A stretch of 11,847 bases of DNA from Sulfurimonas sp. (GCA_027047745.1 JALTUB010000345.1:1-11847), one strand, 5' to 3'; shown: positions 1 through 6,546, numbered from the stretch's first letter. The notes: generated by a model not told the origin, from the letters alone. A program made the numbers and translations.

Positions 1-1130
1 GTTCCGACTTTTTTCATCTCATCTACAAAAAGAACAAGTTTTTCATACATACCCTCTGCTTCATTTGCAATCTTAAGAGCGTGTTCTTCTTGTCTTTGTG
101 TTCTCCAAATATGCTCTATAGTTCTAAGAGTTACTAAAAGTGTAGATGGCGAAACCACCAAAATATTGTTATCATAGGCTCGTTTAAAAAACTCTCCATC
201 TTGCTCTAGTGCTAAAAGAAAAGCCCCTTCAATAGGCATAAAAAGAAGTACAAAGTCAAGAGTATGAACACCTTCTAACTTCTCATACTTTTTCGCACTT
301 AACTCTTTTATATGGTTAGATATACTCGCTATATGCTCTTTTAATGCCTTAACTTTTTCTTGTGGCTCTTGTGCATTTACAAATCTTTCATAAGCAACAA
401 GCGAAACTTTTGAGTCTATGATAATATCTCGCTCTTGAGGCATATGAACAATAACATCTGGTCTATAGCTTTTACCCTCTTGTGATTTTAGAGTAGCTTG
501 CAGTTCATACTCTACCCCATTTCTAAGCCCTGATTGTTCAAGGATATTTTCTAAAACTATCTCGCCCCAATTTCCCTGCGTTTTATTTTCACCTTTGAGT
601 GCATTTGTAAGATTTATGGCATCTTGTGAGAGTTGAGCATTCATCTCTTTTAAACGCAGTAGTTCATCTTTGAGTAAAAAAGTATCTTTTGCCTGAGTAT
701 TAAACTGCTCTTTTGCCTCTTTTGAAAAACTTGTGATTTGCTCACGAAAAGGTTTTAGTAAAAGTTCTAGTTGTTCTTTGTTTGAGCTACTAAACTGTTT
801 TGATTTATCTTCAAATATTTTATTGGACAAGATTTTAAACTCATTTGAGAGTTCATCTTTTGCATCTTTAAGTACACTGAGTTTTTCATTTGATGATTTT
901 ATCTCGTCTTTATAGCGTGTATCCAAGACAGCATATTTTATCTCTAAATTATTTCGTGCTTCTTCTGTCTCTTTGTTTTGCATTTCTAAGCTTATCAGCT
1001 TCACATTTTTTTCTTCCAACATCTCTAAGGAGAGCTTATTTATATCTCTTTGTTTTAGATATAAAAAAAGTGTCGCCAAAAAAACCAACAACATAACTAC
1101 CGATAAAATCATATATAAATCAAACTGCAT
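1..1130 (-). CDS. rmuC: RmuC family protein (DNA recombination/rearrangement limiting), C-terminus cut by window edge
   Basis: The reading frame runs from ATG at 1130 to the window edge, giving 376 residues without a stop. Residues about 5-25 form one hydrophobic membrane anchor, followed by a long charged coiled coil (about 26-180) and then the RmuC domain. Visible domain hallmarks are GNWGE (186-190), RPDVIVHMP (223-231) and IIIDSKVSLVAYERF (236-250), where the D239-x-K241 arrangement fits the PD-(D/E)xK-like nuclease fold assigned to this family; MPIEGAFLLAL follows later. RmuC proteins usually run to about 450-500 residues, so roughly 80-100 are missing off the left edge. The family is linked to limiting inversions at short inverted repeats; its biochemical activity is poorly defined. 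The start is supported by AAGGA at 1141-1137, six bases upstream. The gene is divergent from the helicase gene. Identification is firm, function known only in outline. Confidence 0.93.
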   Translation of the reverse strand, partial: MQFDLYMILSVVMLLVFLATLFLYLKQRDINKLSLEMLEEKNVKLISLEMQNKETEEARNNLEIKYAVLDTRYKDEIKSSNEKLSVLKDAKDELSNEFKILSNKIFEDKSKQFSSSNKEQLELLLKPFREQITSFSKEAKEQFNTQAKDTFLLKDELLRLKEMNAQLSQDAINLTNALKGENKTQGNWGEIVLENILEQSGLRNGVEYELQATLKSQEGKSYRPDVIVHMPQERDIIIDSKVSLVAYERFVNAQEPQEKVKALKEHIASISNHIKELSAKKYEKLEGVHTLDFVLLFMPIEGAFLLALEQDGEFFKRAYDNNILVVSPSTLLVTLRTIEHIWRTQRQEEHALKIANEAEGMYEKLVLFVDEMKKVG

Positions 1131-1136
1131 CTATTA

Positions 1137-1159
1137 TCCTTGTCTAAAAATTAATTATA
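1137..1159 (-). promoter_or_regulatory. rmuC promoter -10 box and ribosome binding site
   Basis: On the minus strand a perfect TATAAT (1159 to 1154) lies 23 bases before the rmuC start, followed by an AAGGA Shine-Dalgarno site (1141 to 1137). No convincing -35 is seen, which is usual for vegetative promoters in this phylum. Predicted transcription start is near 1147, giving a leader of under 20 nt. Confidence 0.6.
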
Positions 1160-1255
1160 CTCTATATTTTTAACAATTTTGTTTGTTTAGTAGCATTATA
1201 AACTTAAGTAATTAGAAATATATGTAACTTTAATATTATAACAGTAAGTTTTAGG

Positions 1256-1261
1256 TATAAT
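1256..1261 (+). promoter_or_regulatory. -10 box of the DEAD-box helicase gene
   Basis: TATAAT lies in an A+T-rich stretch with T-rich phases upstream, as in Campylobacterota vegetative promoters without a strong -35. It predicts a start near 1268 and a leader of about 77 nt before the ATG at 1345. It is back to back with the rmuC promoter about 95 bases away. Confidence 0.6.
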
Positions 1262-1277
1262 TCCACTTATATTTCAG

Positions 1278-1339
1278 GGAGAAGGTATCTAGCCTTTTTT
1301 ATGCAAGGCACTCTTGTATCATCTCCTTGTTTAAAAGGA
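1278..1339 (+). promoter_or_regulatory. Structured mRNA leader of the helicase gene, possible alternative pairing with the ribosome binding site
   Basis: Arms 1278-1288 and 1316-1326 pair over 11 positions with one A/A mismatch and two G-T wobbles. Inside lies a perfect 5-bp hairpin, GCCTT (1292-1296) with AAGGC (1305-1309). The 3' arm overlaps TCCTT (1324-1328), which is complementary to the AAGGA ribosome site (1335-1339). The leader stem and a site-hiding hairpin could therefore exclude each other. Pairing is read by eye; a regulatory role is inference. Confidence 0.4.
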
Positions 1340-1344
1340 TAATG

Positions 1345-2898
1345 ATGCAAGAAAATGCACAAACAGAAAATACAAATGAAGAACCTACAATCACTTTTGA
1401 TGATTTAGGTTTAAGAAAAGAGATACTTCAAAGTGTCAAGTACGCTGGATTTAAAGTACCTTCACCGATTCAAGAAAAAGCCATTCCAGTTGTTTTAGCA
1501 GGTCGTGACATGGTTGGTCAAGCACACACAGGAACAGGAAAAACAGCTGCATTTGCACTCCCTGCACTTTCAAACATGAAAGTAGATGGTAGTGTTGAGA
1601 TGTTAGTTATAACACCAACTCGTGAACTTGCAACTCAGGTAAGTGATGAGATATTTAAGTACGGTCGCAACTTAGGTATTAAGACTGTAACAGTTTATGG
1701 TGGTAGTTCATATAAACGCCAACTAGATCTTATCAACCGTGGAGCATCTGTTGTTGTTGCAACACCAGGTCGTCTTTTAGATATACTTAAACGCAATATG
1801 ATTAATAACTTTGCACCAAGCACAGTTGTACTTGATGAAGCTGATGAGATGCTAGATATGGGATTTTTAGACGATATTAACGAGATATTTTCTTATCTTC
1901 CTACAACTCGTCAAACACTTCTTTTCTCAGCTACTATGCCAGCACCTATTAAAACACTAGCAAGTCGTATCTTAGAAAAACCAGAGTTTATCTCTATCAC
2001 TAAGGGTGAAACTACTAACACAGATATTGAGCAACTTTATTATGTTATTGATGAACATGAAAGAGATGACGCTATCATCCGTCTTATGGATTCAGAGCAG
2101 ACTAAAAAAGCAGTGGTTTTTTGTAGAACAAAAAGTGAAGTAGATAGACTTAGTAATGTTCTCTCAAACTCAGGTTACCTAGCAAATGGTCTTCATGGAG
2201 ATATGGAACAAAGACAAAGAGAAACAGTAATCAAAGGTTTCAAAGCTAACTCTGTAAAAGTTTTAGTAGCTACTGATGTTGCTGCTCGTGGTATTCATGT
2301 TGATAACATCTCTCATGTTTTTAACTACCATATCCCTTTTGACCCTGAGTCTTATGTTCACCGTATCGGTAGAACTGGTCGTGCTGGAACTAAGGGTAAG
2401 GCTATCACTCTTCTTACTCCATTAGAGTTTAAAGAGCTTCAACGCATCAAACAAAAAGTGGGTACTTCTATGGCTCATGCTTTTGTTCCAAGTAAAAACG
2501 ATATGAGAGTTACAACCATCCAAAATATAGTAAAAAATATAGAAGATCAAAAAATATATGATGAAGCTCACAAAGTTTTAGACATGCTAAAAGAAGATAT
2601 TGATGAAGAGACTATCATGTTTAAACTTATCTCTATGATTTTAGATAAGCAAGACATCAAAGGTCCTAACACTATCGGAATCCCTGCTGATAAACTCACT
2701 GCTATCTTAGAGAGAGCTGGTAAACGCAATAGTGGTGGAGGTCGTGGTCATGGACGCGGTGGCTACCGTGGAAACAGAAATCGTTCAGGTGGAGGCGGTG
2801 GTTACCGTGGAAATCGTGAAGGTGGAAGCCGTGATGGTGGAAATAGAAACCGTTCTGGTGGAAGAAGTTCTGGTGGATACAGAGGCAATAAAGACTAA
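1345..2898 (+). CDS. DEAD-box ATP-dependent RNA helicase with C-terminal RGG-type tail
   Basis: A 517-residue cytoplasmic RNA helicase with every superfamily 2 DEAD-box motif in order: Q motif (FDDLGL at 18-23, then PIQEKAIP), motif I AHTGTGKT (60-67), Ia PTRELATQ (91-98), TPGR (140-143), DEAD (164-167), SAT (195-197), ATDVAARG (309-316) and HRIGRTGRAG (339-348). The family uses ATP to unwind or remodel RNA in ribosome assembly, cold adaptation and mRNA decay. Residues 461-517 form a Gly/Arg/Asn/Ser tail with three GYRGN units, a likely non-specific RNA-binding region. The tail resembles DeaD/RhlE-type helicases, but the subfamily is not resolved, so no symbol is given. Start choice: a TTG at 1327 is in frame but lacks a site; ATG at 1345 sits five bases after AAGGA (1335-1339). 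ATG at 1342 is also possible but too close. Motif V reads ARGIHV, as in RhlB-like proteins, rather than ARGLDV. Confidence 0.95.
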   Translation: MQENAQTENTNEEPTITFDDLGLRKEILQSVKYAGFKVPSPIQEKAIPVVLAGRDMVGQAHTGTGKTAAFALPALSNMKVDGSVEMLVITPTRELATQVSDEIFKYGRNLGIKTVTVYGGSSYKRQLDLINRGASVVVATPGRLLDILKRNMINNFAPSTVVLDEADEMLDMGFLDDINEIFSYLPTTRQTLLFSATMPAPIKTLASRILEKPEFISITKGETTNTDIEQLYYVIDEHERDDAIIRLMDSEQTKKAVVFCRTKSEVDRLSNVLSNSGYLANGLHGDMEQRQRETVIKGFKANSVKVLVATDVAARGIHVDNISHVFNYHIPFDPESYVHRIGRTGRAGTKGKAITLLTPLEFKELQRIKQKVGTSMAHAFVPSKNDMRVTTIQNIVKNIEDQKIYDEAHKVLDMLKEDIDEETIMFKLISMILDKQDIKGPNTIGIPADKLTAILERAGKRNSGGGRGHGRGGYRGNRNRSGGGGGYRGNREGGSRDGGNRNRSGGRSSGGYRGNKD

Positions 2899-2905
2899 AA
2901 TACGC

Positions 2906-2925
2906 TATAATACTCCAATAAGGAG
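2906..2925 (+). promoter_or_regulatory. Promoter -10 box and ribosome site of the HIT gene
   Basis: TATAAT (2906-2911) begins 7 bases after the helicase stop and AAGGAG (2920-2925) follows, ending five bases before the ATG at 2931. The predicted start near 2918 gives a leader of about 13 nt, so the HIT gene can be transcribed alone even though it also lies downstream of the helicase gene. Confidence 0.6.
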
Positions 2926-2930
2926 TTCTT

Positions 2931-3305
2931 ATGCAAAACTTAATAATCTACGAAGACAATCAAATCTTAGTAACTCAAGAGCCAAGTGAGATACCTTGGC
3001 TTAAGATTTTCACAAAACAACCCTACAAAGAGCTAGGTAATGTTCCAAAACCATTGCGTTTAAGACTTTGGGAAGTTTATGACACAATCGAACATGAGAT
3101 GAAAGCTTACTACAATCCTACAAAAATCAACATGGCATCATTTGCGAATAAACTTCCAAGAGTACATATTCATGTCATGGCAAGATTTGAAGAGGATAGT
3201 TACTTTCCTAATACTGTGTGGGGAGAAAAGCTAAGAGACGCAAACTTAGAACTTCCAGATGAGGAAGTTTTTTTTAAAAGGGTCTTTGAAGCTTTACAGA
3301 AGTAA
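2931..3305 (+). CDS. HIT (histidine triad) domain nucleotide-binding/hydrolase-like protein
   Basis: A 124-residue protein with the C-terminal part of a HIT fold. The signature reads PRVHIHVMARF at 76-86, followed by FPNTVWG (92-98), a pairing typical of the proteobacterial HIT branch related to diadenosine tetraphosphate hydrolases. The middle His79, the expected nucleophile, and His81 are present; the first His of the H-x-H-x-H triad is Arg77. In many members of this branch that place is Gln, so activity is not ruled out. Length is normal for a single-domain HIT protein. Members hydrolyse or transfer nucleoside phosphates attached to a phosphate or amine; the substrate here cannot be told from sequence. 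It starts 32 bases after the helicase stop, with its own -10 and a strong AAGGAG. The fabH gene converges on it across a palindromic repeat. Confidence 0.82.
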   Translation: MQNLIIYEDNQILVTQEPSEIPWLKIFTKQPYKELGNVPKPLRLRLWEVYDTIEHEMKAYYNPTKINMASFANKLPRVHIHVMARFEEDSYFPNTVWGEKLRDANLELPDEEVFFKRVFEALQK

Positions 3306-3315
3306 ATTTTCCACT

Positions 3316-3390
3316 AGTTCACATACTCTGTATGGGAACTTATACTTTGTTGTAGTATTTAGTGGGCATTCCCATTCGGAGAATGGGAAC
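3316..3390. repeat. REP/BIME-like palindromic element (three hairpins) in a convergent intergenic gap
   Basis: Three inverted repeats lie in a row. Hairpin A is GTTCACATA (3317-3325) with TATGGGAAC (3331-3339), one mismatch, plus an A-T pair outside. Hairpin B is ATACT (3342-3346) with AGTAT (3354-3358). Hairpin C is TTCCCATTC (3369-3377) with GAATGGGAA (3381-3389), a perfect 9-bp stem with a GGA loop, followed by a GA-rich run. A and C share the TGGGAAC foot, so the unit looks like two related REP palindromes around a spacer hairpin. The gap between the HIT and fabH stops, which face each other, is a typical place for such elements. Hairpin C may also end transcripts, though no T run follows on either strand. 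Only one copy lies in this window. Confidence 0.65.
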
Positions 3391-3412
3391 GAGAGAGAGG
3401 GAGGGAACTCTG

Positions 3413-4414
3413 TTATTTTTTTAGTGGTGAAAATGGAACTAAGGCTGAACCCCAAGTTAGTCCACCACCAAAGGCATCTAAAAGCATTAATTCACCAGCT
3501 TTTAGTTCACCTTTTTCATAAATATCATTTATAGCCATAGGGATAGAAGCTCCAGAAGTATTTCCATATTTTTCAACCGTCAATACAACTTGTTCTTTTT
3601 TCATTTTAAGAGCATCGCCAACAGCTTTTATAATTCTAAGGTTAGCTTGATGTGGTACGAAATGTTTTATAGAGTCACTCTCTATGTTGTTATGAGCTAA
3701 AATCTCTTTAACATCTTTCGTTAAAGTACGCACAGCAATTTTAAAAGTTTCATTCCCTTTCATTTGCATATAACATCCAGCAGCTTCACTCTCAAGAGCA
3801 TCATGTTGTGAGCCACTACCACCATTTGGAGTCATAAGCAAGTCAGCATATGCACCATCAGCAGCAGTATGAATATCTATAATAGCTTCTTCTTTGTTCT
3901 CAGTTGCACTAATCACAGCAGCACCAGCACCATCACCAAAAAGGATACAAGTTCCTCTATCAGTAAAATCTGTAATAGCAGATAACTTTTCAGCACCAAC
4001 AACTAAAACATTTTTCTTCATACCTGATTCAACAAATGCTTTAGCAATAGACAAAGAGTATATAAAACCTGTACAAGCAGCACTCATATCAAATGCCATA
4101 GGTGAATTTAAGCCTAAGTTATTAGAAATAATAGTAGCAGTTGCAGGCATATTGAAATAGTCTGGAGATATAGTTCCACAAACAACAAGATCAATATCTT
4201 CTCTAGGTACACCACTTCGCTCTATTGCTAACTCTGCAGCTTTTGTACCCATATCACTTGTTTTTTCTTCTTTTGCAGCTATACGACGCTCTTTAATACC
4301 CGTACGCTTATAAATCCACTCATCAGATGTATCAACCATCTCTGCAAGGTCATTATTTGTTAACACTTTTTGAGGAACATAAGCTCCTATAGAACGAAAC
4401 GCTGCATAAGCCAT
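3413..4414 (-). CDS. fabH: 3-oxoacyl-[acyl-carrier-protein] synthase III (KAS III)
   Basis: A 333-residue KAS III, full length for the family. It condenses an acyl-CoA (usually acetyl-CoA) with malonyl-ACP to start type II fatty-acid synthesis in the cytoplasm. The Cys-His-Asn triad is visible: Cys114 in SAACTGF, His255 in VPHQANLR, and Asn285 in YGNTSGASIP. The N-terminal TSDEWIYKRTGI segment (29-40) is the usual FabH CoA/active-site region, and the glycine-rich end DAFGGGLTWGSALV is conserved. ATG at 4414 overlaps the plsX stop by one base (TAATG), and AAGGA at 4425-4421 lies inside the end of plsX, six bases before the start. It is therefore the last gene of rpmF-plsX-fabH and translationally coupled to plsX. 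Confidence 0.97.
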   Translation of the reverse strand: MAYAAFRSIGAYVPQKVLTNNDLAEMVDTSDEWIYKRTGIKERRIAAKEEKTSDMGTKAAELAIERSGVPREDIDLVVCGTISPDYFNMPATATIISNNLGLNSPMAFDMSAACTGFIYSLSIAKAFVESGMKKNVLVVGAEKLSAITDFTDRGTCILFGDGAGAAVISATENKEEAIIDIHTAADGAYADLLMTPNGGSGSQHDALESEAAGCYMQMKGNETFKIAVRTLTKDVKEILAHNNIESDSIKHFVPHQANLRIIKAVGDALKMKKEQVVLTVEKYGNTSGASIPMAINDIYEKGELKAGELMLLDAFGGGLTWGSALVPFSPLKK

Positions 4415-5418
4415 TATGAATCCTTTTGTTTTAACTCTTCTAGTCGTGTAATGATATGTTCATTTACACCTGTATCAACATAGTTTATTGCTTGATAGAT
4501 AGCATTTTCAATTGCTCTAGCATTACTTTTACCATGCCCAACTATTGCACACCCTTTTATACCGATAAGTGGCGCTCCACCAACCTCTGCATAATCAATC
4601 TGCTTTTTAAGAAGTTTAAAGACTTTTCTCATAAGAAGTGCGCCAGTTATTGAAACTGGTGATTTTCTGATGTACTCTTTTATCAAAGAACCGATCGTAG
4701 ATGCGACACCTTCACTAGCTTTTAGAACTAGATTTCCAACAAAGCCATCACATGTGATTACATCGCAAGAGCCGTTAAAGATGTCACTGCCTTCAACATT
4801 ACCCTTAAAACCTCTATAGCCTTCAAGGAGTTTATAAGTTGCTTTTGTAACTTCATTTCCTTTTGATTCTTCTTCACCATTTGCTAAAAGCCCAATACTT
4901 GGATTTTTAATATGAAGTAAATCTTCTGCATAGCAACCACCCATAACAGCAAACTGTGCTAAATGTTCAGGTTTAGAATCAACATTCGCACCAACATCTA
5001 AAACAACAGAGTTTTTTCCTGTTTTTGTAGGCATAAGAGTTACAAGAGCTGGACGGATAACACCTTTTAGACGACCAAGTCTCAGAGTTGCAAGTGTCAT
5101 AGTTGCACCACTATGCCCAGCAGAAACTACACCATCTGCTTCACCATTTCGTACTAATTCCATAGCTTTGTAAATAGTGCTTTCTTTGCGTTTAACAGCA
5201 TCTGTTGCATGATCGCTCATCGCGATAACATCATCAGTATCTATTATAGAAATCTTAGCTCTATAACTCTTTGGTAACAAAGGTAAAATTTCTGATTTTT
5301 TCCCTACTAAAATAGGTATGAAGCGTTCTTTTTTTAATGCTTTTACACAACCTTTTACAATTGGCACAGGACCAAAGTCCCCGCCCATTGCATCAATGGC
5401 AATCTTTACCATTGCCAT
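4414..5418 (-). CDS. plsX: Phosphate acyltransferase PlsX
   Basis: A 334-residue PlsX, of normal family length. It converts acyl-ACP and phosphate to acyl-phosphate, the donor for PlsY in phosphatidic-acid synthesis; it is a peripheral or cytoplasmic enzyme. Hallmarks are IAIDAMGGDFGP near the start (6-17), the GADGVVSAGHSGA-type glycine loop around residues 92-105, LDVGANVD, LLANGEEESKGN and CDGFVGNLVLK. The loop reads SAGHSGA where many phyla have SAGNTGA; this is probably lineage-typical. Two in-frame ATGs exist (5418 and 5412), and neither has a clear ribosome site. The 5418 start is three bases after the rpmF stop, so coupling is the likely means of initiation. The end overlaps fabH by one base. 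Confidence 0.96.
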   Translation of the reverse strand: MAMVKIAIDAMGGDFGPVPIVKGCVKALKKERFIPILVGKKSEILPLLPKSYRAKISIIDTDDVIAMSDHATDAVKRKESTIYKAMELVRNGEADGVVSAGHSGATMTLATLRLGRLKGVIRPALVTLMPTKTGKNSVVLDVGANVDSKPEHLAQFAVMGGCYAEDLLHIKNPSIGLLANGEEESKGNEVTKATYKLLEGYRGFKGNVEGSDIFNGSCDVITCDGFVGNLVLKASEGVASTIGSLIKEYIRKSPVSITGALLMRKVFKLLKKQIDYAEVGGAPLIGIKGCAIVGHGKSNARAIENAIYQAINYVDTGVNEHIITRLEELKQKDS

Positions 5419-5421
5419 TGA

Positions 5422-5571
5422 CTATTTATACTCGCCAGTAGTTGGGTTAATGTGGTGAGGTAATCTATAAGTTCCGTCTTTATCTTTAACTGGACGAGCT
5501 AAAGAAATTTTATAGTGAGTTCTTCTTTTCGCTGAACGAGAGTGAGACACTCTTCTCTTAGGTACTGCCAT
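5422..5571 (-). CDS. rpmF: 50S ribosomal protein L32
   Basis: A 49-codon gene, MAVPKRRVSHSRSAKRRTHY at its start, ending in NPTTGEYK with a TAG stop at 5424-5422. The MAVPKRR..S.SR...RR.H opening is the L32 signature. No cysteine zinc ribbon is present, so this is the zinc-independent form. L32 is a small basic protein of the large ribosomal subunit. An AAGGA-type site lies about nine bases upstream of the ATG at 5571. It heads the rpmF-plsX-fabH unit with three bases to plsX, an arrangement conserved across many bacteria. In many genomes yceD is directly upstream; here 163 bases intervene and hold a promoter and hairpins. Confidence 0.95.
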   Translation of the reverse strand: MAVPKRRVSHSRSAKRRTHYKISLARPVKDKDGTYRLPHHINPTTGEYK

Positions 5572-5607
5572 AATCTATATCCTTTTTTTGATTTATTTCA
5601 TAAATAA

Positions 5608-5626
5608 AATGAAGGAAACCTCCATT
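5608..5626 (-). terminator. Hairpin with U-rich tail in the rpmF leader, possible attenuator
   Basis: In minus-strand RNA, AAUGGAGG (5626 to 5619) pairs with CCUUCAUU (5615 to 5608) over 8 bp with one G-U and a UUU loop, followed by UUAUUUAUG. A second, A+U-only hairpin follows at 5605-5591, just before the rpmF ribosome site. The shape resembles a weak intrinsic terminator inside the leader. The call rests on pairing alone. Confidence 0.3.
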
Positions 5627-5690
5627 CTATTATTTCAGTGCCAGAAGTAATTCTGTCACTTACGCTAAGACCACTTGGGTCACTAAAGCT

Positions 5691-5708
5691 TGCCTCTTTA
5701 CAGAGGCA
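5691..5708 (-). terminator. Hairpin after ndk-yceD, possible intrinsic terminator
   Basis: TGCCTCT (5691-5697) and AGAGGCA (5702-5708) form a perfect 7-bp G+C-rich stem with a four-base loop. On the minus strand it is followed by AGCTTTAG, a weak T run. It lies 27 bases after the yceD stop and could end the ndk-yceD transcript. The rpmF promoter start would fall within it. Confidence 0.35.
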
Positions 5709-5709
5709 G

Positions 5710-5734
5710 ATTATAAACGAAATTAATCGTTTAT
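5710..5734 (-). promoter_or_regulatory. rpmF-plsX-fabH promoter -10 with overlapping palindrome
   Basis: A perfect TATAAT lies on the minus strand (5715 to 5710), predicting a start near 5703 and a leader of about 130 nt before rpmF. An exact 8-bp inverted repeat, ATAAACGA (5713-5720) and TCGTTTAT (5727-5734) around AATTAA, abuts and overlaps the -10 box, a position suited to a repressor site. The palindrome ends just beyond the yceD stop codon. Confidence 0.5.
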
Positions 5735-6085
5735 TTATTTACAATTTTCGCAACTATGATAGTCGCATTTGATAAGTTCTATTTCAGAAGCAAGAACTTC
5801 TTCCATATCTACATTACCATCCAAGGATTCGACAACCTCTAACTCAAGGTTATCTGCATCCTCATAAATACCATCAGATAAAAAGAATTTTATCTCTTCA
5901 TCTACTGGTAGTTTAAATTCTTCTGCACAAACATCACACTGTTTTTCTATAAAACCACTCATGTAAGCGTTTAACAGAATTAATTTGCCTGAATGATACT
6001 CTAAAAAACCTTTAAAATTTATTTCATCGAATTTAAGTTTAAAATCCAAAGGTATTTTTGTGATTTTTCGGAGTGTTACATTCAT
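5735..6085 (-). CDS. YceD/DUF177 family protein with cysteine cluster
   Basis: A 116-residue acidic cytoplasmic protein recognised as YceD/DUF177 from the central GFIEKQCDVCAEEFKLPVDE segment (44-63) and from its place beside rpmF-plsX-fabH. The family is linked to 23S rRNA accumulation and large-subunit biogenesis; the mechanism is not established. Five cysteines form a CxxC pair (50, 53) and a C-terminal CxxxxCxxC (107, 112, 115) ending in CENCK, which looks like a metal or zinc site. The ATG at 6085 is nine bases after the ndk stop, and I see no clear ribosome site, so it probably depends on ndk translation. The family call is moderately firm; the metal site is inference. Confidence 0.75.
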   Translation of the reverse strand: MNVTLRKITKIPLDFKLKFDEINFKGFLEYHSGKLILLNAYMSGFIEKQCDVCAEEFKLPVDEEIKFFLSDGIYEDADNLELEVVESLDGNVDMEEVLASEIELIKCDYHSCENCK

Positions 6086-6094
6086 GATAACTAA

Positions 6095-6508
6095 CTAAGA
6101 CAATTCTCTTTGAGAAAAGAAAAATGCTATCTCATTAGCTGCATTTTCAACAGAGTCACTACCGTGAACTGCATTTGCATCTATATTTTCAGCGAAATCA
6201 GCACGGATGGTTCCTACTTCAGCTTCTTTTGGATTAGTTGCACCCATTAAGTCACGATTAACTTGCATTGCATTTTCACCTTCAAGAACTGAAACAACAA
6301 CTGGACCACTGATCATAAAATCAACTAAGTCATTAAAAAAAGGTCTCTCTGCATGAACAGCATAAAATGCTTCAGCATCCATACGAGAAAGTTGTATTTT
6401 TCTTGTAGCAGCTATTTTTAGCCCATTACTTTCAAATCTGTCTAAAATTTTGCCTATAACACCTTTTGCAACTGCATCTGGTTTGATTATTGATAGTGTT
6501 CTTTCCAT
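6095..6508 (-). CDS. ndk: Nucleoside diphosphate kinase
   Basis: A 137-residue enzyme, the standard length for bacterial Ndk. It moves the gamma phosphate of ATP to nucleoside diphosphates through a phosphohistidine, keeping NTP and dNTP pools in balance in the cytoplasm. The start RTLSIIKPDAVAKG (3-16), the ATNPKEAEVGTIRADFA segment (90-105) and the catalytic His115 in NAVHGSDS (112-119) are all canonical. The start at 6508 is backed by AGGAG (6518 to 6514) with a five-base spacer. It has its own TATAAT and is followed after nine bases by the yceD gene. Confidence 0.97.
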   Translation of the reverse strand: MERTLSIIKPDAVAKGVIGKILDRFESNGLKIAATRKIQLSRMDAEAFYAVHAERPFFNDLVDFMISGPVVVSVLEGENAMQVNRDLMGATNPKEAEVGTIRADFAENIDANAVHGSDSVENAANEIAFFFSQRELS

Positions 6509-6540
6509 CGAATCTCCTGAAAATATAAAATTAGAGTGGA

Positions 6541-6546
6541 ATTATA
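6541..6546 (-). promoter_or_regulatory. -10 box of ndk-yceD
   Basis: A perfect TATAAT on the minus strand (6546 to 6541) lies 32 bases before the ndk ATG, giving a predicted start near 6534. A run of A/T upstream (6547-6600) shows no clear -35. Together with the terminator after the ferredoxin gene, this makes ndk-yceD a separate transcript. Confidence 0.6.

Noticed and set aside
733..1173. Three plus-strand reading frames opposite rmuC
   Set aside because: They are Ser/Phe/Leu-rich shadows of the well-supported minus-strand rmuC frame and have no ribosome site or family likeness.
1327..1344. TTG start adding six residues to the helicase
   Set aside because: The TTG has no ribosome site; the AAGGA at 1335-1339 would lie inside the coding part, and the ATG at 1345 fits it.
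2732..2989. Val/Glu-rich frame overlapping the helicase tail
   Set aside because: Its composition is the other-frame reading of the Gly/Arg repeat; it runs through the promoter and start of the HIT gene.
3259..3534. 91-codon plus frame across the HIT-fabH gap
   Set aside because: It overlaps the HIT end, the palindromic repeat and the fabH end, and has no independent support.
5593..5625. Ten-codon upstream frame in the rpmF leader (MEVSFILFMK)
   Set aside because: It has no Shine-Dalgarno site and its start codon lies inside a hairpin arm; a chance frame of this size is likely.
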